Positions 5,118 through 10,484 of a stretch of DNA of 10,484 nt are shown here, in pieces. The notes under the pieces are model-generated. The model ran no database searches. It was not told the DNA's origin and saw nothing but the letters and a program-made list of their open reading frames with translations. The translations under genes and the position numbers were made by a program. The first letter of the stretch is position 1, and the number at the start of each line of letters is the position of its first letter. Location of the stretch: NCBI GenBank assembly GCA_000435535.1, contig FR884501.1, positions 1 to 10,484 of the forward strand, written 5' to 3'. Source of the stretch: Clostridium sp. CAG:575. GTDB lineage: Bacteria; Bacillota; Clostridia; TANB77; CAG-508.

Positions 5118-7799
5118 TTATTTACTTTCGATTACTCTTTTTATCTCATTAAATTCTAAATTATTTATTTCCAATTTTTCTAATTTAGTTTCATTCATTT
5201 TTTTCTGTAATTCCATTATAGGAATTGGTAAAAGTGAAATTGTAATCGTTATTAGCCATTGTACTCCATTTAAAGGAACAAGTTCAAATATATTTGCTAA
5301 GAATGGTATTATTACCACTATTGCCTGAACAAATACTCCTAACACAAAACTTCCAACTAAATATTTGTTTTCAAAAATTCCTGTTTCAAAAATTGATTTT
5401 TCGTTTTTTACATTTATACTATGAACTAATTCCAAAAATCCTATTGATAAAAATGCCATTGTTCTTCCTACTTCTAGTCCAAAGTATTTATTTCCTATAC
5501 TAAATGACACTAAAGTAAGCATTCCAAGCATTATTCCCTCAACTATTATTTTATTCCATAATCCATCTGCAAAAATTCCTTTTTTACTATTAACAGGCTT
5601 TCTTTTCATTATATCTTTTTCTGGTTTTTCCAATCCCAATGCAATTGCAGGAAGTGAATCTGTTACAAGATTAATCCATAATAATTGTATTGCAAGTAAT
5701 GGTGATTTCATTCCTAAAATTAATCCCATAAAAATTGTTACTATTTCTCCTATATTTGTTGCAATTAAGAAATGTATTGCTTTTTTTATATTGTCATATA
5801 TATTTCTGCCTTGTTTTACAGCTTCAACAATTGTTACAAAATTATCATCTGTTAAAATAATATCTGCTGCATTTTTAGCTACATCAGTTCCGTTTTTTCC
5901 CATAGCTATTCCTATATCTGCATTTTTTAATGCTGGGCTATCATTTACTCCATCTCCTGTCATTGCAACAACAGCTCCATTTTTTTGCCAGGCTTTTACT
6001 ATTCTTACTTTATGTTCTGGAGTAACCCTTGCAAAAACCGAATATTCTTTTATTTTTTCCTCTAATCTCTTTTGTGATATCGTATCTAATTCTTGACCTG
6101 TTATTGCTTTATCTCTTTTCTCTAATATTCCTAAATCTTTTGCTATTGCCTTTGCAGTTTCCAAATGATCTCCTGTTATCATTACTGTTTTTATTCCAGC
6201 TCTTTTGCATGTTTTAACCGCTTCTTTTACTCCTTCTCTAGGAGGATCTATCATTCCTATCAAACCAACAAAAGTTAGATTATTTTCAATTGTATTTGAG
6301 TCTATTTTATTAGGTAATGCATCTAAATCTTTATATGCAATTGCAATAACCCTTAGCGCATTTTGTGCCATTTTCTGATTTTCATTTTTTATTTTATATT
6401 CATTTAGGCTTTGAATTCTAATTTGTGTATTATTTATATTTAAATTTTTCTCATTAATTGCTATCTCCTTTGTGCATCTTGCTAATAGCACATCTGGAGC
6501 TCCTTTTGTAATAACTCTATATTTATTTCCTATTCTATGAATTGTTGTCATCATTTTTCTATTTGAATCAAATGGCACCTCATGTATCCTTGGGAAATCC
6601 TTTTCTAGCTCATCTTTTCCTTTTCCTATATTAACTCCCTCATCTACTATTGCCTTTTCTGTAGCTTCTCCTGTAACTATCTTTTCTCCATTTTCCACAG
6701 AAATATCACAATCTGTGCATAAACTAGCTAGTTCTACTGCAAATTTTTTATCATTTGATTTTACTTCAACAACTTTCATTTTATTTTGTGTTAATGTTCC
6801 TGTTTTGTCAGAGCAAATAACGCTACTACTTCCCAATGTTTCTACTGCTGGTAATTTTCGTATTATGCTATTCTTTTTTGCCATTTTAGTAACTCCTATT
6901 GATAGCATAATTGTCACTATAGCAGGAAGTCCTTCTGGTATTGCTGCAACAGCTAATCCAACTGACGTCATAAACATTTCTACTGGTTCAATATGTTTTA
7001 TTAAACCCATTGCAAAAATAATTACACATATTACCAAACACGCTATTCCTAATATTTTTCCTACTTCTCCTAGTTTTTTTTGTAATGGTGTTTCTGGTGT
7101 TTCATCTTCCATCATCATATTAGCAATTTGTCCTACATTGGTGTTCATCCCAATATCTGTTACAACAGCTTTTCCATGTCCATTAACTGTAATGCTAGCC
7201 ATAAATGCCATGTTTTTTCTGTCACCTAATGGTATATCTTTTGAATATGTCTGATTTGCTTCTTTTAATGATGGTTCTGTTTCTCCTGTTAAAGATGATT
7301 CTTCTATTTTTAAGTTATAACTTTCTAATATTCTTGCATCTGCTGGTACATAATTTCCCGCTTCTAAAATGATAATATCACCTTTTACCAATTCTTCTGC
7401 TAGAATTTCTTTTGTCTTTCCATCACGTATTACTTTTGCCATTTGTGGCGTCATTTTCTTTAATGCTTCTATTGACTTTTCTGCCTTTGCCTCTTGTATT
7501 ACCCCCATTAGGCTATTAAAAATTACTATTCCAATTATTATTATAGAATCTATGTAGTCATTTTCTCCTTGCGCTTTTGATACTACAGCAGAAATAATTG
7601 ATGCTATTATTAGTATAATAATCATAAAATCATTAAACTGTTTTAAAAATTTTATAATTAAGCTTTCTTTTTTCTTTTCTTGTAGTTTATTCTTTCCATC
7701 TTTTTCTTGTCTTTTTAGTGCCTCTTTTTCAGATAACCCTGTTTTTTCATTTGTAACTAAACTTTTCAATACATCTTCCTTCCTCAATGTATGCCACAT
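5118..7799 (-). CDS. Calcium-transporting P-type ATPase (type IIA, SERCA-like)
   Basis: This membrane pump uses ATP to export cations, most likely Ca2+. I chose the ATG at 7799 (893 residues) because AAGGAG lies 8 nt upstream. The in-frame GTG at 7808 overlaps that site. Order of parts: cation-ATPase N domain (1-55); two helices (about 56-101); actuator domain with TGET (171-174); helices M3-M4 with PEGLP (288-292); phosphorylated Asp331 in SDKTGT; nucleotide domain with KGAPD (432-436); DPPR (518-521); TGD (542-544); TGDGVND (614-620); then six C-terminal helices. The Ca2+ ligands of SERCA have counterparts: Glu289 (M4), Asn682 and Glu685 (M5), Asn710, Thr713 and Asp714 (M6), and Glu790 (M8). 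Both Ca2+ sites therefore appear intact. I see no convincing promoter in the divergent gap with ytaF. Substrate is inferred from these residues. Confidence 0.93.
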   Translation of the reverse strand: MWHTLRKEDVLKSLVTNEKTGLSEKEALKRQEKDGKNKLQEKKKESLIIKFLKQFNDFMIIILIIASIISAVVSKAQGENDYIDSIIIIGIVIFNSLMGVIQEAKAEKSIEALKKMTPQMAKVIRDGKTKEILAEELVKGDIIILEAGNYVPADARILESYNLKIEESSLTGETEPSLKEANQTYSKDIPLGDRKNMAFMASITVNGHGKAVVTDIGMNTNVGQIANMMMEDETPETPLQKKLGEVGKILGIACLVICVIIFAMGLIKHIEPVEMFMTSVGLAVAAIPEGLPAIVTIMLSIGVTKMAKKNSIIRKLPAVETLGSSSVICSDKTGTLTQNKMKVVEVKSNDKKFAVELASLCTDCDISVENGEKIVTGEATEKAIVDEGVNIGKGKDELEKDFPRIHEVPFDSNRKMMTTIHRIGNKYRVITKGAPDVLLARCTKEIAINEKNLNINNTQIRIQSLNEYKIKNENQKMAQNALRVIAIAYKDLDALPNKIDSNTIENNLTFVGLIGMIDPPREGVKEAVKTCKRAGIKTVMITGDHLETAKAIAKDLGILEKRDKAITGQELDTISQKRLEEKIKEYSVFARVTPEHKVRIVKAWQKNGAVVAMTGDGVNDSPALKNADIGIAMGKNGTDVAKNAADIILTDDNFVTIVEAVKQGRNIYDNIKKAIHFLIATNIGEIVTIFMGLILGMKSPLLAIQLLWINLVTDSLPAIALGLEKPEKDIMKRKPVNSKKGIFADGLWNKIIVEGIMLGMLTLVSFSIGNKYFGLEVGRTMAFLSIGFLELVHSINVKNEKSIFETGIFENKYLVGSFVLGVFVQAIVVIIPFLANIFELVPLNGVQWLITITISLLPIPIMELQKKMNETKLEKLEINNLEFNEIKRVIESK

Positions 7800-7940
7800 A
7801 TTTTTCACTCCTTCTTTTGTTTTTATTGTCTGTTTTAATAAATTGTTTAGATTAATAAAATATATGTGGCTTGTACTTTTTTATTACTAAATCAACATTT
7901 TATTTTTTTGTCATATTATGTTGTAAGAGGTGTTATAATT

Positions 7941-8513
7941 ATGTTGAATTCGATTATTTTATCTATTGTGAGTAGTATTGATTCCTTTGGAATAGGTATT
8001 ACATATGGTATAAAGAATACAAAAATTTCTTTAGGCGCAAATTTGATATTATTTTTTATTTCATTTCTTACAGCTTGCTTTTCTGTTTTTTTTGGAAATG
8101 TTTTGATAAATATTTTGCCTGCTTTTTTGGTTAATTTATTAGGTTCTATTATTTTAATTGGTATGGGTGCTTATATTTTGTTTGAAGCTTTGAATAAAAA
8201 AGCTAATAATTCAAATGTCTTTAATAACCCTATTTCTTCTGATTTGGATAATTCACATCTTATTGATTATAAAGAGGCTTTATTTCTTGCTATTGCTATG
8301 TCTCTGGATAGCTTTTGTATTGGAATTGGTGGAAATATGATTAATTTAAACAAATTTGCTTTTCCTTTTTTGATTAGTACTTTTCAGTTATTATTTTTGT
8401 CTTTAGGCATTTTTTTGGGAAAGCATATTTATTATTTTTGTAAGTTGCCAAAAAATGTATGGTCTATTTTGTCTGGTTTGTTACTTATTTTAATTGGAAT
8501 TTCAAAATTTTAA
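7941..8513 (+). CDS. ytaF: YtaF/MntP-family integral membrane protein (probable sporulation membrane protein YtaF)
   Basis: This is the only plus-strand gene. The ATG at 7941 is preceded by AAGAGGTG about 8 nt upstream. An open frame extends further upstream but its extra residues have no ribosome binding site. The 190-residue protein has about six hydrophobic helices arranged as two homologous halves. Each half opens with an acidic motif: SSIDSFGIGITYG (11-23, Asp14) and AMSLDSFCIGIGG (119-131, Asp123). A hydrophilic loop (about 84-110) separates them. This two-repeat layout is typical of the MntP/YtaF superfamily (manganese exporters and relatives). The SFGxGxTYG form of the first motif favours YtaF over MntP. 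YtaF is annotated as a sporulation membrane protein in Bacillus, but its molecular role is not established. It is divergent from the Ca2+-ATPase and convergent with the tRNA gene. Confidence 0.85.
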   Translation: MLNSIILSIVSSIDSFGIGITYGIKNTKISLGANLILFFISFLTACFSVFFGNVLINILPAFLVNLLGSIILIGMGAYILFEALNKKANNSNVFNNPISSDLDNSHLIDYKEALFLAIAMSLDSFCIGIGGNMINLNKFAFPFLISTFQLLFLSLGIFLGKHIYYFCKLPKNVWSILSGLLLILIGISKF

Positions 8514-8544
8514 AAATTTATTGATTTGAATATAAAATACAATG

Positions 8545-8566
8545 TTGCATACATTTTGCATACATT
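8545..8566. repeat. Perfect 11-bp tandem duplication between ytaF and the tRNA gene
   Basis: TTGCATACATT occurs twice head to tail with no mismatch, about 30 nt after the ytaF stop codon and before the tRNA terminator. It may be simple slippage. One helical turn of spacing would also suit a protein site, but the convergent location argues against an operator. Confidence 0.7.
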
Positions 8567-8583
8567 CTCAAAAAAATTGCAAT

Positions 8584-8605
8584 AAAAAAAGCCCTCAAAT
8601 GGGCT
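8584..8605 (-). terminator. Terminator of the tRNA gene
   Basis: The minus-strand RNA folds AGCCC (8605-8601) with GGGCU (8594-8590) around a 6-nt loop, followed by seven U. It lies 7 nt beyond the tRNA CCA end. It may also stop convergent ytaF transcription, although the plus-strand U-tract is poor. Confidence 0.8.
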
Positions 8606-8612
8606 AATTTAT

Positions 8613-8689
8613 TGGTAGCGAAGGGGAGATTCGAACTCTCGACCTGCCGGGTATGAACCGGATGCTCTAGCCAGCTGAGCTACTTCGCC
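8613..8689 (-). tRNA. tRNA with anticodon CAT, probably elongator tRNA-Met
   Basis: A 77-nt cloverleaf with encoded CCA reads on the minus strand. The acceptor arm GGCGAAG pairs with CTTCGCT (G1-U72 wobble), with A73. The D arm is GCTC/GAGC. The anticodon loop is TTCATAC on a CCGG/CCGG stem. The T loop is TTCGAAT. The sequence most resembles Bacillus-type elongator tRNA-Met, which also begins GGCG with G1-U72. Initiator features (C1 with unpaired A72, three G-C pairs next to the anticodon loop) are absent. A lysidine-modified tRNA-Ile2 also carries CAT and cannot be fully excluded. Two stem positions are mismatched: U27/C43 and A50/C64. It is a single-gene unit with its own promoter and terminator. 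Confidence 0.93.
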
Positions 8690-8707
8690 ATTTCATTGAC
8701 AATAATT

Positions 8708-8736
8708 ATTATATAATGTGTTTATACTTTTGTCAA
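8708..8736 (-). promoter_or_regulatory. Consensus sigma-A promoter of the tRNA gene
   Basis: On the minus strand, TTGACA (8736-8731), 17 nt and TATAAT (8713-8708) match the consensus perfectly. The predicted start is about 12 nt before the mature tRNA 5' end. Confidence 0.93.
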
Positions 8737-8796
8737 GCAAAATATGATATTTTTTATACTATGTCCATAATTTTTTATGAATAATTAATTTCTAAC

Positions 8797-8843
8797 AATA
8801 ATTCAGGCTCCAATAACCTTATGTTGTTGAAGTCTGAATTGTT
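8797..8843. repeat. Long imperfect inverted repeat (about 21-bp stem, 5-nt loop)
   Basis: The arms 8800-8817 and 8823-8840 pair around CTTAT, opening with AATTCAG and closing with CTGAATT. In plus-strand RNA there is one C/A mismatch and two G-U pairs over 18 positions, and three further pairs extend the outside. Minus-strand RNA folds slightly less well. No clear U-tract follows on either strand, so a classic terminator is doubtful. It lies about 27 nt beyond the stop of the minus-strand 115-residue gene. Confidence 0.6.
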
Positions 8844-8869
8844 TATTTGCTCTTTGACTTTCAAAATAT

Positions 8870-9217
8870 TTATAATGATATTTCTTTATCATTATTCTCT
8901 TTGATTATTTCTTTTTTTTCTACTATTTGTGTTGCTTCAATCTTAGTCTCATTAATGCTATCTTTTTGTCTTTTACTTCTACCTTTATTACTTAATCCAA
9001 TGCTGTTAAAATCATGTAATAACTCAGCCATTCTTTTTGTGCTTCCTAATTTTGCTTCCTCTTTAATAACTTGTTCTAATGTTATTGATGATGTCCCATT
9101 GTTTTGTTGATTATGATTTTCTTCTTTATTACTTGCAAAATTCTTTATTATATCCTTAAATGTTTTTATAAAGTCTTTTGCTGATATTTTATAATCTATT
9201 TGTGTTGTTTTATCCAT
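8870..9217 (-). CDS. Hypothetical charged protein of 115 residues, family not recognised
   Basis: I do not recognise this protein. It is soluble, with no signal peptide, membrane segment or metal-binding motif. Residues 8-28 could form an amphipathic helix (DYKISAKDFIKTFKDIIKNF). A polar Asn/Gln/Glu linker follows (29-43). A second helical block, 46-74, contains QVIKEEAKLGSTKRMAELLHDF. A basic patch follows at 78-85 (KGRSKRQK), and then a Lys/Glu-rich tail (88-113). Reality of the gene is supported by an excellent promoter and a clear Shine-Dalgarno sequence, although that sequence lies 34 nt from the ATG with a hairpin between. An in-frame stop lies three bases before the ATG's preceding codon, so no earlier start in this frame is possible. 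The basic patch could bind nucleic acid, but that is only a guess. It lies between mtnN and the tRNA as its own unit. Confidence 0.75.
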   Translation of the reverse strand: MDKTTQIDYKISAKDFIKTFKDIIKNFASNKEENHNQQNNGTSSITLEQVIKEEAKLGSTKRMAELLHDFNSIGLSNKGRSKRQKDSINETKIEATQIVEKKEIIKENNDKEISL

Positions 9218-9257
9218 TTTTTATCTTAAAACTTCGCTGTTTTAAGTTTCACCTCTC
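9215..9257 (-). promoter_or_regulatory. Shine-Dalgarno, hairpin, start-codon arrangement of the 115-residue gene
   Basis: GAGAGG (9257-9252) is followed by UGAAA, a perfect 8-bp stem CUUAAAAC/GUUUUAAG (9246-9239 and 9232-9225) with loop AGCGAA, then AUAAAAA and the AUG at 9217. Linear spacing is 34 nt. With the hairpin excluded it is 12 nt. No other Shine-Dalgarno sequence lies closer to the AUG. Confidence 0.6.
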
Positions 9258-9277
9258 TTTAAAATAAATCTCTATTT

Positions 9278-9306
9278 ATTATACCATTTTTTGTAAAATA
9301 ATGCAA
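9278..9306 (-). promoter_or_regulatory. Strong extended -10 promoter of the 115-residue gene
   Basis: On the minus strand, TTGCAT (9306-9301), 17 nt and a perfect TATAAT (9283-9278) are preceded by TGG, an extended -10. The leader would be about 54 nt and carries the structured translation start. Confidence 0.85.
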
Positions 9307-9412
9307 TAGTTTTTATAAAATCTTATGTATACTTAACATTTTTTTATTTTTTATGAAAATATCAAAATATAACAATATATATCATATAATCTCTTGCTAG
9401 TCTTTTATATTT

Positions 9413-10117
9413 CTAATTTTCTTTAATAAATTCTACTAACAAATTAGCAATTCTTTTTGAGGCAATTTTTAAAAATTTATCGAATGTTATAGCATTTTTA
9501 CCATTTGGTGAATCTGATATACTTCTCATAACAACAAATGGTATCTCATTTAAATAACACACCTGAGCAATAGCTGCCCCCTCCATTTCTACACAATCTG
9601 CATCAAATTTAGAATATATCTTATTTTTCATTTCTATATCAGTACAGAATATATCTCCAGAAGCTATTATACCTAATTTTATCTTATAATCATTATCTTT
9701 ATTATTATGATTTAATTTTTCTAATTTATTCTTTAAATTTTCATCTGTTTGGATAAAATCTCCAACTCCTGTGATGTAACCTTTAGAATGTCCAAATGCA
9801 GTAATATCAAAATCATGTTGTATTAATTTATCTGCAATAACTACATCTCCTATATTAAGCATAGGATTTAATGCTCCTGCTACCCCAATATTAACAATAT
9901 ATTCTATGTTATATGAATCTATTAGAGCTTGAGTTACCATTGCTGCGTTAACTTTTCCGATTCCGCATTGAACTAATACAACATTTTTTTCCTCGACTTT
10001 TCCCTCTATAAATGTTATATGTCTTATTTCTTTCTCATTAATATCTTCTACATATTCTTTTATTTCTTCTAATTCTTCTTGCATTGCAACTATAATTCCG
10101 ATTCTTTTCATATACAT
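9413..10117 (-). CDS. mtnN: 5'-methylthioadenosine/S-adenosylhomocysteine nucleosidase
   Basis: This cytoplasmic enzyme cleaves adenine from methylthioadenosine and S-adenosylhomocysteine. It clears by-products of polyamine synthesis and SAM-dependent methylation and feeds the methyl cycle. At 234 residues it has the usual length of the family. Visible landmarks: GIIVAMQEEL (7-16, with Glu15 matching E. coli Glu12); GIGKVNAA (52-59); VNIGVAGALNP (75-85); VEMEGAA (176-182, ribose-binding Met178 and Glu179); and RSISDSP (198-204, with Asp202 matching the catalytic Asp197). Two starts are possible: the ATG at 10117, 4 nt after AAGGG, and the ATG at 10111, which gives MKRIGII as in most homologues. 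I list the longer form. A promoter is visible far upstream, after the rplL terminator. The gene lacks luxS or other methyl-cycle neighbours here. Confidence 0.96.
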   Translation of the reverse strand: MYMKRIGIIVAMQEELEEIKEYVEDINEKEIRHITFIEGKVEEKNVVLVQCGIGKVNAAMVTQALIDSYNIEYIVNIGVAGALNPMLNIGDVVIADKLIQHDFDITAFGHSKGYITGVGDFIQTDENLKNKLEKLNHNNKDNDYKIKLGIIASGDIFCTDIEMKNKIYSKFDADCVEMEGAAIAQVCYLNEIPFVVMRSISDSPNGKNAITFDKFLKIASKRIANLLVEFIKEN

Positions 10118-10247
10118 ATTTCCCTTCTCTTTAATTTATATAATTATACTTCTCTTTTGAATTTATTTTTTTATCTTTTTAATTATTTTGCTACTTATAT
10201 CTTTTTTATTAAATTATATTAGTTTGATTTATGCCTCTATACTTCTT

Positions 10248-10276
10248 ATAATAATATATTTACTTTTAAAGGTCAA
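10248..10276 (-). promoter_or_regulatory. Predicted promoter of mtnN
   Basis: On the minus strand, TTGACC (10276-10271), 17 nt and TATTAT (10253-10248) match closely. It directly follows the rplL terminator. The resulting leader of about 120 nt is very AU-rich, and I see no riboswitch fold in it. Confidence 0.65.
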
Positions 10277-10288
10277 TATTATATATAC

Positions 10289-10329
10289 AAAAAAATGAGA
10301 AAGAAAAACTAATTCTTCTTTCTCATTTT
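10289..10329 (-). terminator. Strong rho-independent terminator of rplL
   Basis: The minus-strand RNA forms a perfect 14-bp stem, with core AAUGAGAAAGAA pairing with UUCUUUCUCAUU (arms 10329-10316 and 10305-10292), around a 10-nt loop. It runs into a tract of seven U. It begins about 20 nt after the rplL stop codon. Confidence 0.9.
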
Positions 10330-10349
10330 CATTAAATTTTTGTATAGAA

Positions 10350-10484
10350 TTATTGTAATTCAACAACAGCTCCAACTTCTGTAAATTTAGCTTTTAAGTC
10401 TTCTGCTTCGTCTTTAGAAACATTTTCTTTAACTGTTTTTGGTGCTCCGTCTACTAATTCTTTAGCTTCTTTTAATCCTAATCC
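10350..10484 (-). CDS. rplL: 50S ribosomal protein L7/L12, C-terminal fragment (runs off the right edge)
   Basis: The last 44 codons of the gene are present, read from the right edge to a TAA at 10352-10350. The encoded [20 protein letters not shown] followed by [14 protein letters not shown] and EVGAVVELQ is the conserved C-terminal domain of L7/L12. This stalk protein recruits and stimulates translational GTPases such as EF-Tu and EF-G. The GLGLKEAK and VDGAPK segments form the factor-binding helices. A strong terminator follows, so this is the end of an operon, by analogy probably rplJ-rplL. mtnN is a separate unit downstream. The N-terminal dimerisation domain lies outside the window. Confidence 0.96.
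   Translation of the reverse strand, partial: GLGLKEAKELVDGAPKTVKENVSKDEAEDLKAKFTEVGAVVELQ

Noticed and set aside
6715..7254. 179-codon plus-strand open frame opposite the Ca2+-ATPase
   Set aside because: The opposite strand carries the conserved P-type ATPase motifs. The frame is a by-product of AT-rich codon use.
7934..7939. TATAAT just before the ytaF start codon
   Set aside because: It lies between the Shine-Dalgarno sequence and the ATG, so a start site from it would fall after the start codon. The nearest TTGTCA is 20 nt upstream, too far.
10118..10247. Riboswitch (for example SAM or SAH) in the long mtnN leader
   Set aside because: The leader is nearly all A and U, with no conserved helices or GC-containing core recognisable as a known riboswitch.
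1..10484. Mobile element, CRISPR array, toxin-antitoxin or phage defence system
   Set aside because: I see no transposase, integrase, regularly spaced repeat-spacer pattern or paired small toxin genes. Gene content is core chromosomal.

Overview
The window is a very AT-rich, gene-dense stretch of a bacterial chromosome. It looks like a low-GC Firmicute, most likely a member of the Clostridia, possibly an uncultured gut lineage (inference). The reasons are the strong AGGAGG-type ribosome binding sites, the rpsF-ssb-rpsR operon, a YtaF-type membrane protein, a family II pyrophosphatase, Hsp33, and consensus sigma-A promoters of the TTGACA-17-TATAAT kind. Almost everything is read from the minus strand. 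Only the ytaF-like gene is on the plus strand.

Layout, left to right. Positions 1-157 hold the 5' end of a probable comEC gene with a TTG start. Positions 182-1657 encode a secreted cell-wall hydrolase with three SH3-like domains and a C-terminal NlpC/P60 domain. Positions 1806-2732 are ppaC (pyrophosphatase) and 2822-3709 are hslO (Hsp33). Positions 3781-4904 are the classic rpsF-ssb-rpsR operon (S6, single-strand binding protein, S18). Positions 5118-7799 encode a SERCA-like Ca2+ P-type ATPase. Divergent to it, 7941-8513 encode a YtaF/MntP-family membrane protein. A Met-type tRNA with anticodon CAT lies at 8613-8689 with a textbook promoter and terminator. Positions 8870-9217 encode an unrecognised 115-residue charged protein. 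Positions 9413-10117 are mtnN (MTA/SAH nucleosidase). Positions 10350-10484 are the 3' end of rplL (L7/L12).

Most minus-strand units have their own promoter and terminator, packed back to back. Terminator hairpins are visible after ppaC, rpsR, the tRNA and rplL, and probably after the ATPase. The genes are mostly housekeeping (translation, replication, pyrophosphate removal, redox chaperone, purine/sulfur salvage, ion transport, wall turnover). They do not form one joint pathway.

I found no mobile element, CRISPR array, phage module or defence system. The points most worth a second look are regulatory. They are a hairpin sitting exactly between the Shine-Dalgarno sequence and the start codon of the unknown 115-residue gene, a 21-bp-period repeat array over the rpsF promoter, two promoters whose -10 elements lie inside the upstream terminator stem, and an unexplained 47-nt imperfect hairpin at 8797-8843.
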